Of a stretch of DNA of 64,000 nucleotides, positions 46,747-56,939 are shown piece after piece. The stretch lies in contig ONZQ02000019.1 of assembly GCA_900312665.1 (NCBI GenBank), positions 186,001-250,000 of the forward strand. Reading direction: 5' to 3'. Every line of letters starts with the position of its first letter. Position 1 is the stretch's first letter. The position numbers and the translations under genes are program-made. The notes beneath the pieces were generated by a model. It saw only the letters and a program-made list of their open reading frames with translations, had not been told where the DNA came from and ran no database searches. Source of the DNA: Cephalotrichum gorgonifer (Eukaryota > Ascomycota > Sordariomycetes > Microascales > Microascaceae).

Positions 46747-46797
46747 ATTTTTGGGGTGCCGGTTGAGGGGGGGTGCCGGTTGAGGGGTGAGGGACGT
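46747..46797 (-). repeat. Right terminal inverted repeat of the pogo element
   Basis: 51 bp ending GGTGAGGGACGT, an exact inverted copy of the left end including its internal duplication. A TA dinucleotide follows at 46798-46799. Confidence 0.93.
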
Positions 46798-48131
46798 TAC
46801 TTGTTTATTAGTGCGGCACTACTCAAAACAGGGCCGACTCAAAACAAGCGTCCTTACATGTAGCTTTCGTAAGCCTGCGTGGTCCGGTATGGTCCCGACA
46901 TCCTAGCTTGTCAGAGCAGTACGAGTACAACTGTGAGTAGGCCCATTTTTGCCCCTGGTCTAGCTGGTGCCAGCCCCATCGGCGTCGTCGGTGAAGACGC
47001 AATTGTCATCCACGTAATAATATCTAGTCATGTCTTGTCCACATCGTGGGTCTCGACAAACGCAGCTGCCTCTTTCGGATTTCGCCCAGCTTCCATCGTC
47101 GCATCTGACTTTCTCTTTTTTCTTCTCAAATAGCGTTTCCAATAATATTGGATTACCCGACTGACTGGGCTTTCCCCGTCGTATTCTCCTCTCACCATAG
47201 TGGCGGGTTTTCATGGTGCGACAATGCGAGACGGTGACGTGCTCTGCCGAGAGGGCGCATTTTGCCATTTTACCAGCGTTTCTTACTCCGAAGTCCTCGT
47301 ATATGTGTGTTGAAGATGACCCGCCCACAATCTCCGCTCGGCTTGGCGGGGGAACTTTTTTTTTTTTAAAGCCTTCCGAGTTGCAGCTGGCAACACTCTA
47401 ATGGGTCGCATGGGCAGGTTAATAACCCGTACGAATTATTATGCGTGGAAAAGAGTAATACCTTGCAAATATGAATGGCTTCTCGAACAAAAATAATCCC
47501 CGTAAGCGTCCCTGCAGGGTGGAATGCCGGTCCTTAATACCTCTCTCCTCTCCGCTCTACTCGTACTTAAGCTCCTCGCCCACCTGAGTGGTTCGCCCCA
47601 TACTTCTTTCCATCGAGCGGGCGTCGTGCGGGATAGCTTCGCGCGGCCGGGCCCGACGGAGGACGGGAGCGCCGCCAAGCCTCAGGTGGCACTTCCAACG
47701 TTCGGTTCCAGTGCGACGTGGAAATATTAGAATAAGCTCCTGTACCGTTGTTCCGGTAGGCTGCATTAGGCAGTTTTCTTAGTCCAAAAATAAGGGTCAT
47801 GATCGTGGGGGTCAGGCAGGAGTGCCGAGACAGCGCGGCCGCATTAGCTTGACTTGGCTGTATGTGGGCCTCGGCCGGATTTGACGACTACGTGTCTTTG
47901 AACCATGTGAACGTGTAGAGATTCCGGACTCTTACAGATCGCGCCTTTCGGGCTTTGAGTCGATTCTAAGGATTGCATTCGGAGCTGTTTTGTGCTGCGC
48001 TCTCACGCTCTACCTACGTCTAACATACCGGCCGGTTAGTAAGATGCTGCCATTCGCCCTCCTCCCCTATTACTCTACCGTCACGACCCTTTCATACACA
48101 TTGCATGACCTATGCTAGCATAACCACCGCC
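46798..48131. other. Intergenic region, one weak cysteine-containing frame
   Basis: About 1.3 kb between the transposon and the hydrolase. The minus-strand frame at 46960-47328 has a cysteine-bearing tail (GSCVCRDPRCGQD) but no signal peptide and no splice solution that I could defend. Nothing else is seen. Confidence 0.4.
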
Positions 48132-49304
48132 CTAGTCCCCGTCCCAACCCTGCCCTACCCCTTCCACCGACTCAAACACCCTCTTCAACCTCTCGCAGCA
48201 CTCCCCATAAACCTCCTCCGCCCCCTCCGGCGGACTAATCGGACTAGGCCCCTTATCCCACCCGTGCGGAACCTCCTCAATCATCCGATACTGCACCCTC
48301 TTACACACCGGCTCTGCCGCCAGCCTCGCCGCAAACTCCTCCCCCTCCTTGAGCAACATGTCCCACTCGCAAGTATACACGATGATATCCTCCGGCAGCC
48401 CGCCCACCAACAGCTCGTCCGTCGCCCTCGACGGCGACAGGAACGGGTTCGCGAGATCCAGGTCTGGCGGATCCAGGTACGCGGCGTCGAACAGGTTCGT
48501 CATGATGGGCGGGAGCGTCTGATCCGGCCTCTTCGCGCTCGCTCTGCGGTCCGCCCTCGTGAGAGTGTAGTCCGTAACCGGGTACCACGCCGCGACGGCG
48601 ACGATCTTGTGCTCGGGCGCCGCCGCCTCCTTCCCCTCCCTTCTTAGGTAGTCGTAGAGGCGCAGCGGCGCCGTGATGGCCAGGTTCCCCCCCGCCGAGA
48701 AACCCGACGTCGCGATCCTGCGCGCGTCGAGCCTGAGCTCCCGCGCGTGTCGCGCCACGTACAGCAGCGCGTCGGCACCGTCCTCCACCGCCGTCGGGAA
48801 CGGATACTCCGGCGCAAGGCGGTAATCGACCGACACGAAGACGGCCCCGCACCTCTCCACCACGAACCGCGCGAACCGCCCGTCGTCCGTCCCGGCCCCC
48901 AGCGTGAAGCCCCCGCCGTGGAAGTTCACCACGACGGGGTACTTCTTTTCCTTGTTGTCCCCGTCCCCGTCCCCGTCCTTGTACCCTCTCGGCGTGTAGA
49001 ACTGCAGATTGAACTTTCCCTTCCTCTTTGCAATTGTGGATGGGATCCTCCGCACGAAATCTGGGGACGGGGGCCGAGGGTGTGCGGCGAAGTGCAGGCA
49101 GATACCGATGTACTGCAGCGACCTCCACATGCCCGCCGCCATCCGAAGGTAGAGCCGGGACGGGTGCCCCGTCTTATCCTCCGCCGTTTTCGGTTTCTGA
49201 CCGGGGGCCAGGTGGGACTCCTCGGCGGAGTGGGCGTTGGGGTTGACATGGGGGATCGGGATCCCCTCGACGGTGGTAACCCTCCTCATCGTGGGTGACT
49301 TCAT
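48132..49304 (-). CDS. Alpha/beta hydrolase of the hormone-sensitive-lipase family; candidate ErdH (ergosteryl-aspartate hydrolase)
   Basis: A single-exon gene of 390 residues. The oxyanion motif HGGG is at residues 129-132, the nucleophile S203 is in GFSAGGN, and later WDML and VPHGWD supply the Asp and His of the triad. A hydrophobic patch near residues 55-75 could anchor it to membrane. The nearby DGDGDGD stretch is a coding short repeat. An in-frame ATG at 49289 is an alternative start. The family hydrolyses esters. The gene is divergent from the AspRS-DUF2156 fusion at 50070, sharing 765 bp. In fungi the fusion (ErdS) makes ergosteryl-aspartate, and a hydrolase gene, ErdH, that removes the Asp is often its neighbour. 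The assignment to ErdH rests on this context, not on a motif unique to ErdH. Confidence 0.85.
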   Translation of the reverse strand: MKSPTMRRVTTVEGIPIPHVNPNAHSAEESHLAPGQKPKTAEDKTGHPSRLYLRMAAGMWRSLQYIGICLHFAAHPRPPSPDFVRRIPSTIAKRKGKFNLQFYTPRGYKDGDGDGDNKEKKYPVVVNFHGGGFTLGAGTDDGRFARFVVERCGAVFVSVDYRLAPEYPFPTAVEDGADALLYVARHARELRLDARRIATSGFSAGGNLAITAPLRLYDYLRREGKEAAAPEHKIVAVAAWYPVTDYTLTRADRRASAKRPDQTLPPIMTNLFDAAYLDPPDLDLANPFLSPSRATDELLVGGLPEDIIVYTCEWDMLLKEGEEFAARLAAEPVCKRVQYRMIEEVPHGWDKGPSPISPPEGAEEVYGECCERLKRVFESVEGVGQGWDGD

Positions 49305-50069
49305 ATAGGCTTATTCTGAGGTTCTTGAGGGTCATTCGAGGCCCTATCGTCTCATTTCTTCTTTGATTGGTTCCATCGAGAAGGGAATGAAGGAGAAAAT
49401 CCGATTCTTCAAGAATGCGCGTGTCCCAATGGGCATATGTTATAACTTGCGCGTCCGCCGCGTATATCTTCGAGATCTTCGAGAAAACTATGACGCCATT
49501 AATATGTTAGGGCGCCACGTCCCCCCTCGTCGATCTACAAGGAAGAAATCCAACCACAGCGTCCCCATAAATCCAATGACAGTCGTCTTTCGTAATTGAC
49601 ACGGCTCTTCCCCTTGCCCTGTCCTTGCCCCCTCGTGGTGGTACCGAATAGCTCGATGGAAGGTGTCGCTGAGATAACGTCACTCCGATATCATTTCGCG
49701 GGGAGCCCATGTCGGATTCCCCGCACAAAAACAGTGGTTATCGATCTGTCGCCACTACCTTGTATTATGCTATTCCAATCCCGTCCTAGTCCGGCCATTC
49801 CAGGTTTTCTGGACCAAGAAATAGGGATTCCTGTCCGAAGCATCCGCTCACCATTACACGTCGCAGACGGAATGTTGGACGTATATGCATCATCGCAAAT
49901 CCAGTCCTCTAGTATCCAGGAGGCAGGCGTTCATATCCCGTTTAACGATGTTAATTGACCCATCCACTTCCCTAGCACCCGCTCCCCCGCCGTCCCAAGC
50001 AGCCTTCCACTCCCAGTTCCACACCACACCCGACCCTCCCAGATATTCTCCCACCCTCCGTGGCCTACG
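49305..50069. promoter_or_regulatory. Shared divergent promoter region of the hydrolase and AspRS-DUF2156 genes
   Basis: 765 bp between start codons that face away from each other. No coding frame or clear repeat is seen. If the two genes form the Erg-Asp module, this is where joint regulation would act. Confidence 0.5.
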
Positions 50070-52856
50070 ATGGCCCCCACATCCCTGAAGAAGCCCCTTC
50101 TGGCCCTAAACCGCCTCGTCGGACACACCAGCGCGAAGAATCACTTATCCAAGCCCACAGTCGGCAACATCTCCGCCCTCGATGAACCCTTGAAACACCA
50201 GGCCGCCTCCATAGCGCGCGAGCAGGAGAGGCAAGAGCGCTCCCTCCAGCGCGAAGATGACCGCCGCTCCCTCCACTCCCGGCGCAGGGACGAGGAGGCC
50301 TGCGCCCGCGCGAGCGACGACCCGCGGATAAGTGACTGCTATGGCACAATGCCCGAGGAGGCACTACACCCCCCGCCGGGACACTTCGCGCTGGCAGATC
50401 TGCAGCGGCGGGTCGGCGGCGGAGAGGAAGAGGTCGGCTCGAGGGTCGCTTTTACGGCAAGAATACACCACGTACGACCTATGAGCTCGCGTCTTGCTTT
50501 CATTGTATTCCGACAGCGAGTGGATACCTTACAGGGTGTCCTGCAGTGCCGCGAGGGGGCCATATCCGAGGGCTTCGTGCGTTGGGCGGAACACCTCGTC
50601 ACAGAAGGGATAGTCCATGTCTCGGGGACCATCCAGCGCCCCACATCGCCCGTCACGGGCTGCACTATCAGCAGCGTAGAGATCCTAATCGACACCCTGC
50701 ACCTCGCGGTCCCTGTCAAGGACCACCTCCCTGTCGACGTCCACAACATCGACATCGTACACCGGGACGACGAGACGGAGAAGCCGGAGTACAACGCGTC
50801 CAGCCGCGTGCGGATGGCGAACAGGATCAGCTTCCTCCGCACGCCGACGGCGCAGAGCATCTTCTGCGTCAACGCGACGATATGCAGTGCCTTCCGCTCG
50901 GCTCTTGAGTCCCGCGGCTTCGTCGAGATCCACACTCCCAAGCTGCAGGGCTCGATGAGCGAGTCCGGTGCCGAGGTGTTCCGCACGGAGTACTACGGCC
51001 GCACGGCTTTCCTGGCGCAGAGTCCCCAGCTGTCGAAGCAGATGGCCATCTGCTCTGACTTTGAGAGGGTCTACGAGGTCGGCCCCGTCTTCCGTGCCGA
51101 GGAGAGCAACACGCACCGCCACCTGAGCGAGTACACCGGCCTCGACCTGGAGATGGTGATCGACTACCACTACCACGAGGCTATGGACGTCATAGACGAC
51201 GTCCTCAAGAACATCTTCACGCAGGTCTACGCGCGCAACGGCAAGGAGATCGCCACCATCAAGACCCACTTCCCGCACGACGACCTCGTCTGGCTCGACG
51301 AGACCCCGCGACTGACCTTCCAGGGGGGCATCTCCCTCCTCAACGCCTCCGGCTGGACGGACGAGAAGGGCCGCCCGGCCTCACCTCTCGAAGACCTCGG
51401 CACACGCGCGGAGATCCGCCTGGGCGAGCTGGTGCGGGAGAAGTACCACACGGATTACTACATCCTCGATAAGTTCCCCGCCTCCGCGCGGCCCTTCTAC
51501 ACGCAGCTCGACCCCTCCGACGCGCGCCTCACCAACTCCTTCGACATCTTCCTGCGGGGCCAGGAGATTACGACGGGGGGGCAGCGGATCCACACCGCCG
51601 ACGCGCTCGCGTCGCGGATGCGGGAGCTAGGGATCGACCCCTCCACGATGGAGGAGTACATGCGCGGCTTCGAGTACGGCGCCCTCCCGCACGCGGGGTG
51701 CGGCATCGGCCTCGAGCGCGTCGTCTTCCTCCTCCTGAACCTGGGCGACATCCGGAACGCCTCCCTCTTCCCGCGCGACCCCAAGTCCCTCCCAGAGCCA
51801 CACAGGACCCCGCCACTCCCGCACCCCGAGGCCGACACCATCCGGTACAGCTTCAGGCGCCAGCAGGCGGACCGGGACGAGGGCTTGCTCCCGGAGCCGC
51901 CGACTCTCGAGAAGCTGATTGCGAACTACGGCGACGCGACGAGCACGTCCTGGCTCGACGACCGCTACCTCCTCTGGCGGCACGACCCTACCGGCGCGAT
52001 AATCGGCTATTCAGATGAGAACGGCTACGCGATAGTGACGGGCGACCCGCTCTGCGACGCGAAGCAGTTCCCCGCCGTCATCCGCGCCTTCCTCCTATTC
52101 CTCCGTAAGGAGAAAGACCTTCGCCCCCTCTGGATCCTCGCGTCGCCCGTCGTGGAGGAGATCCTCGGCGCCCGGCTCGGGTGGCGCACGCTCAGCTGCG
52201 TGGCAGAGGAGCGCGTGCCCGTCAACAGCACGACGCGCCGCGTGGCCAAGAAGCAGCGGCAGGCCACGGACGCGGGCGTCACCATCCACGAGCTGGGCCG
52301 CGCGGACCCGGTCCCCGAATCGTTCCGGGCGCGGTGCGACGCCCGCATCGAGGACTGGAAGGCGCACCGCGATGGGAAGAAGCAGGTCCACCTCACAGAG
52401 ATACGGCCGTGGGTGGACATGGAACACAGACAGTACCTGTGGGCCGAGGACCGCCAGGGCGAGATCGTGGCGCTGGTCGTGCTGCACCGCCTCGCGCCGA
52501 GGCACGGGTACCAGATCAAGTTCGCGCTGGACTTTCCTGGCTCGCCGGGCGGGTCGATAGAGTCGCTCATCTCGCGGTCGATACAGAGCCTCGCGCGATC
52601 CGGGGTCGAGACGGTGACCTTCGGGGCGGGAGCCGTGCAGGAGGTTGAGATCGGGAGTAACCTGCATGGACTGAGGGCGAGGGTCCTGTCCAGGACTTAC
52701 AAGATGATTGCGAAGGAGCTGAAGCTGCTGCAGAAGAGCGAGTTCAGGGAGAAGTTTGGCGTCGAGGAGGATCCGGTGTACATTTGTTACCCGCCGCTGG
52801 GGCTTGGTGTTTCTGGGACGAGGACGCTGATCAAGTTCTTTGAGGATGAGATGTAA
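50070..52856 (+). CDS. erdS: Aspartyl-tRNA synthetase fused to DUF2156: ergosteryl-3-beta-O-L-aspartate synthase (ErdS)
   Basis: An intronless gene of 928 residues with two enzymes in one chain. Residues about 100-230 form the anticodon-binding OB fold of AspRS, and residues about 255-580 the class II catalytic core. Asp-specific blocks are FLAQSPQLSKQM, motif 2 FRAEESNTHRHLSEYTG (from about residue 340) and motif 3 GCGIGLERVVFLL (from residue 543). From about residue 595 to the end lies a DUF2156 domain (DRYLLWRHD, IVTGDPLCD, then GHGYQIKF-like and YKMIAKELKLL parts), the GNAT-fold transferase known from bacterial aminoacyl-lipid synthases. This fusion is the fungal ErdS: it charges tRNA-Asp and transfers Asp to the 3-hydroxyl of ergosterol. 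The charged N-terminus (residues 40-85, Arg/Glu-rich) is probably helical. The second Gly of the usual GGGIGLER motif is Cys544. Confidence 0.93.
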   Translation: MAPTSLKKPLLALNRLVGHTSAKNHLSKPTVGNISALDEPLKHQAASIAREQERQERSLQREDDRRSLHSRRRDEEACARASDDPRISDCYGTMPEEALHPPPGHFALADLQRRVGGGEEEVGSRVAFTARIHHVRPMSSRLAFIVFRQRVDTLQGVLQCREGAISEGFVRWAEHLVTEGIVHVSGTIQRPTSPVTGCTISSVEILIDTLHLAVPVKDHLPVDVHNIDIVHRDDETEKPEYNASSRVRMANRISFLRTPTAQSIFCVNATICSAFRSALESRGFVEIHTPKLQGSMSESGAEVFRTEYYGRTAFLAQSPQLSKQMAICSDFERVYEVGPVFRAEESNTHRHLSEYTGLDLEMVIDYHYHEAMDVIDDVLKNIFTQVYARNGKEIATIKTHFPHDDLVWLDETPRLTFQGGISLLNASGWTDEKGRPASPLEDLGTRAEIRLGELVREKYHTDYYILDKFPASARPFYTQLDPSDARLTNSFDIFLRGQEITTGGQRIHTADALASRMRELGIDPSTMEEYMRGFEYGALPHAGCGIGLERVVFLLLNLGDIRNASLFPRDPKSLPEPHRTPPLPHPEADTIRYSFRRQQADRDEGLLPEPPTLEKLIANYGDATSTSWLDDRYLLWRHDPTGAIIGYSDENGYAIVTGDPLCDAKQFPAVIRAFLLFLRKEKDLRPLWILASPVVEEILGARLGWRTLSCVAEERVPVNSTTRRVAKKQRQATDAGVTIHELGRADPVPESFRARCDARIEDWKAHRDGKKQVHLTEIRPWVDMEHRQYLWAEDRQGEIVALVVLHRLAPRHGYQIKFALDFPGSPGGSIESLISRSIQSLARSGVETVTFGAGAVQEVEIGSNLHGLRARVLSRTYKMIAKELKLLQKSEFREKFGVEEDPVYICYPPLGLGVSGTRTLIKFFEDEM

Positions 52857-53341
52857 TTTCAGTTGTTGCGTAGGTTTTGGTAACGATAATCCGTTTAGTT
52901 TAGCGAGGGCTAGATTAGCTGTATTCTCATATCCTTTTCGGCGTACCGAATCTCTGGCAGACTCGCATATGGGACTGTCCTGTATGTATGGCATTCGATG
53001 AACACACTTGATTGCCAACATACGCTGGCTCGTGCTAAATCCGGAAATGGTTGTCACACGGTCGCGCCTCCTGGTAGGTGGTGGTCATATCCGCCACCGA
53101 AGAGGAGAACGCATGACGCCACTGTGTACGCGTACATACCGTCATAATTAGAGTTCTACAGGTGATACTGTATAGTCCTAGAATATCCGTGTCGCTCCCT
53201 GACCTTATGCTTTCGTGAATAGACTCTCCTATGGAGTCGTGGTCCACACCCGAGACGTCTCGCCAATACCAGTACCTGAGCACCCCAGCTATTGTAGCGA
53301 AACAAACCTGCAGAACCACACTTCTACGAACACGGGAGAAA
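52857..53341. other. Intergenic region
   Basis: 485 bp with the erdS 3' end and the promoter of the next gene. The frame of the downstream gene is open back to 53231, so part of this may be translated if the upstream ATG is used. Confidence 0.4.
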
Positions 53342-54621
53342 ATGGATGTCGATGACGAAAAAGAAGTCGAGGTGGTCGTCACCGAAAATGCGGCACCGTC
53401 CGACGAAGGGCCCCCGACACCTGAGCCGTCCCCGACGAGGGAACTCAAAGACGAAACGGTCGTCGTGGCGGAAAGACCTCTGACACCCGATAAACGGTCC
53501 CCGACACCGCCGACGCCGGTGCCTTCGCCAGAGCGAGAGAAGACGCCGACAACGACTGCTCCGCCCGCACCTGGGTATTCCGCGGCGAGGGAGCTGCCAG
53601 TCCAGGACGCTGAAGTCCCCGGCCTCCCGCGCCTAAACTACAACATACTCGACCACAAGCGGAAGCTCTTCATCGTTGTCTCGCTCCTGGTGCTCGAGTC
53701 GAGCCTCCTCCCCATTGCCTTGTTCTACGGCCTATGGTTCGGCACCACGCTCCGACATGGTATCAGTACGTGGCCAATTCCCCTATCTCCCTCCTTCGTC
53801 CTTCACGTCTATCCGCCCATTCCTCCCGCTGCATGCCACGAATAGTAAATTAGAAGCTAACAGCGCCCAAGTATTCGCCATCATAACCTCGTTCTTCGGT
53901 CTAGTGACAGGCGTCGAATTCGGCCTCCGCACCCTAAAGCTGCTCCTGAAGTCCGCCGTCTACCGGCCCCTGGGCGCCAAGCGCCGCCACCTCGACTTCA
54001 CGCACTGGACGCTCTCCTTCGGCTTCACAATCATGACGGCAGTCCTCGTCGGCGCCTCCATCCCGCACGAACCCCTCGTCCGGCCGCTCGCCATACCCGT
54101 CTCGCTCTTCCTCATACAGCTCGGCGCGCAGCTCCTCCTCTCGGGAATTATGAACGCCCTGGGGAGGCCAGCGCCGTTCCGGATCAGCTCGGTGGCAAAG
54201 GGGGAGCGGTTCCCGCCGCTCGTGCTGACGATTGTGGAGGATATTGTCGCCGTGGACGGGGACGCGGGGTGGGAATATCGGAAGAGGCTGTTGGCGAGGT
54301 ACGAGGCGAGTCCGGCGTTTAGGAAGATGGTGGAGAAGATGAACTGGTTCTGGGGGGCCGGGACACTGCTGAATGGTATCGCGACCATGGTTGTGGTCTG
54401 GACTGTGCCGCAGGAGGTGGCCTATGGTGTGGGTAAGTAGAAACCCGGGGATCTCCCAAACGTACCGAGGACCATAACATCAGAGCATTGCTGCTAACTG
54501 GCGCGACTTGATAGGATGGGGGAGCCCCCTTGTGTTTGTTGGAATCTGGGTCATGGCGACAGTGCACTGGGTGCGGAAATGTCTGAGGCTAGAGAAGCGG
54601 ATGTGGGCAGAACATCACTAG
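53342..54621 (+). CDS. Multi-pass membrane protein, fungal family of unknown function
   Basis: Exons 53342-53765, 53854-54432 and 54515-54621 give 369 residues; an in-frame ATG at 53231 is an alternative start. Residues 1 to about 95 are a disordered, Pro/Ser/Thr/Glu-rich tail with repeated TPxPS-like motifs (PPTPEPSPT, SPTPPTPVPSPER), likely phosphorylated. Then come about six hydrophobic spans, the first IVVSLLVLESSLLPIALFYGL. Between them lie a short conserved-looking loop (EFGLRTLKLLLK.SAVYRPLG) and a cytosolic loop with a WEYRKRLLARYEASPAFRK helix. No transporter or enzyme motif is recognised. The acceptor of intron 1 (aaattag) was chosen because it alone restores frame. Confidence 0.75.
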
Positions 54622-55347
54622 GAGCAAGGGGCTTTAGGTAATACGATTTGGTTGTGTAGGGTATCGTATAAGGGGTTGCGCTTGAAGGACTGTCCTGCGA
54701 ATATGAGGCTTACCTTAGGCTCATGCTTCAGGTACATGCGCTACGAAAGATCTGATGCTCGAAGATTCAGTGTCAACACGAGCCCATGAGTCACGATAAC
54801 ATGGTTCATGTGTGGAGAAGCTGCCGACAAAACGACCGAACAACGAAGGTATGCGGGAACAGAATCTTGTTGGGAACGAACACGCATCCGCCTGTTTCTG
54901 TATGAACGTATTTCGCCAAAGGCTTTAAATAGTAACCGCCTCCATACCCAGTAATTAAAGTCGACGATATTTACAATTGAATGGTGCTCTCGGTACCATG
55001 CCACACTTACACAAGTTCCGCGCCTAGCCGATCCCAACCACGAATACGCGAATTATCCAATGGAGGAGGAACAATTAGTCACCTTCACCATACTGGTTGC
55101 ATCGTAATAGGAAGGGCGTGATGCGGGGTGCCTTGACAGTACCGGCGATACACATCGGTGACTCTGACTCAGGCGGGATTTGCTTTGCTTTGTTATATTT
55201 GTTGCGTGCCATCTGCACGTGAAGGGCGACTGAATCTACGGCTAGGCCTTACAACCAAACTCTGCAGCTGGATACTATAACTGGCTCTTCCTCTTCCTCT
55301 TCCCACCATCTCGGTCACTGCAAGCGTCCATATCACCGCCAGCAGCC
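54622..55347. other. Intergenic region, nothing recognised
   Basis: About 0.7 kb between the membrane-protein gene and the flavin-binding gene, carrying the downstream promoter. No frame, repeat or RNA gene is visible. Confidence 0.45.
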
Positions 55348-56185
55348 ATGGAGTACCCAAAGGAGGCTATTAACTCGGTCAAGCGACACCGCGAGAGAGG
55401 TGTGCCCCCCATTGCTTAACTCTTGACACCCGCTCAACCATCTATGGCTCCCAAGGTAACACTCCACAGGCGATTACTCCCTCGATACCATCCACGGCAT
55501 CATACAAGAGTCCCAGCTCGTGCACGTGTCTTTCATCGACCCCAAGTCCCCGTTTCCCGTCGTTCTCCCCATGATCGGCACCATGGGCTCCTTCACAGAC
55601 CAGACTGCGTCCCTCGGCGACCCCCTTGACCTGTACCTCCATGGCTACGTATCCCACCGCATAATGAACCTTAGCCGCGCCGACTCCAGCGATGAGGGCA
55701 TGCCCGTCACGGTAGCCGCATCGCACGTCGACGGTCTCGTCCTCGCCCTCTCCGCCTTCTCGCACAGCTACAACTACCGTTCCGCGACCCTATTCGGGCA
55801 CGCGACAGTCGTAGAGGACGAGGCCGAGAAGCTCTACGCCATGGAACTGATCACGAACAAGGTCGTCCCCGGGAGGTGGGACCACACACGCCTGCCGCTG
55901 ACCAAAACAGAGATCAAGAGCACGGGGATACTCAGGGTGAAGGTGGCATCAGGAAGCGCCAAGATCAGGGACGCGGAGCCCAAGGACGAGAGGGTCGATA
56001 TGAAGAACGAGGAGGCGCTGGATAGCGTGTGGACGGGCGTCGTGCCGATCTGGACAGCTGTGGGGGAGCCGGTCCCGAGCTCTTATAATCGGGTCGTCGA
56101 TGTGCCTACCCACGTCACGCAACATGTGCAGGAGTTGAATGCGACGAACAGGCGTCGTGTTGAGAAGTCGCATGCGGGCAAGTAA
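55348..56185 (+). CDS. Pyridoxamine 5'-phosphate oxidase-related flavin-nucleotide-binding protein
   Basis: Exons 55348-55399 and 55470-56185 give 255 residues. The core (VKRHRERGDYSLDTIHGII, HVSFIDPKSPFPVVLPMIG, LYLHGYVSHRIM, VAASHVDGLVLALSAFSHS, YRSATLFGHATVV) matches the family of split-barrel FMN-binding proteins related to pyridoxamine phosphate oxidase (Pfam Pyridox_ox_2 type). The residues RSATLFG and the HGYVS block would hold the FMN phosphate. Such proteins are common in fungi and bacteria, mostly without known substrate. There is no signal peptide, so it is probably cytosolic. The C-terminal tail (after about residue 215) is Asn/Arg/Lys-rich. Confidence 0.85.
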
Positions 56186-56939
56186 GATAATAGAAGGGGC
56201 ATTATGATTCTGTTTGGCGTGGGTCTATTAAACTAAACTAAAGCTGGGCGCGGCAAATGATCAAATTTCGAGTCTGTTTTGTGCGACGAGACGAGTGCTT
56301 GGATCCCCAACAGCTCCAATTGCCCCTTGAGGTAGTAATATATCATTATTATTTAATTCCTACCAAAACCATATATGGAAGGCGCCATAATACAGGTAAG
56401 CACTATCTCTCGCCTTATCGGGCCCATAGAATCCTTGGTATCTTTAATATACCGATCGACAGCGGAGCATGTGGAGTTAAGGCGCCATTCGGTCTTGGCA
56501 TCCGGCATCCAGGGGAACTTTCGCAGGCACGGTTCGCCTAATGCAGAAGGTCGCAGTGCTAATTGGCTCCCACAGACCAAAGTTCCCAAAGTCCCCGGCG
56601 CTGTAGATCGATTGTGGCAGGCGACAAGGCGCTCATTAGCCGAGTTCGGGATAGTACCTTACTCGTACCTGTCAGTCAAGGGAGGGGGGAGATTTAAGAA
56701 TAAATTGAGGATCGGTTACACACCTGCATTTAGCCATGCCCGAGTCAACCATTAGATAGTGTGACCTCATCTCCACCGGGCCGTTATCGTTCGTTATATA
56801 GATAGAACGGGAGGATCTACAACCCCGCCCTTCTAGACTCCGCCGTCTGCATCTCACTCCTCTCCCCCAGAGTCGAGACGCGGGCTATTACTAGCAATTG
56901 TAGGCCAGCTGTACATCTGCTAGGTTTAATCTGTTCGCC
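56186..56939. other. Intergenic region
   Basis: About 0.75 kb upstream of the peptidase gene. A TATA-like GTTATATAG at about 56793 stands roughly 145 bp before its ATG. No gene or repeat is recognised. Confidence 0.4.

Larger units (their letters stand above)
44940..46797. mobile_element. Fot1/pogo-type DNA transposon (Tc1-mariner superfamily), inactivated
   Basis: A complete 1,858-bp element bounded by perfect 51-bp terminal inverted repeats (44940-44990 and 46747-46797) and by a TA target-site duplication at 44938-44939 and 46798-46799. It carries a single transposase frame with six stops. All stops fit C-to-T changes on one or other strand (CAA/CAG to TAA/TAG, and TGG to TGA), the pattern left by RIP. 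Both ends and the target duplication are intact, so the copy could still be moved by an active transposase supplied elsewhere. Confidence 0.93.
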
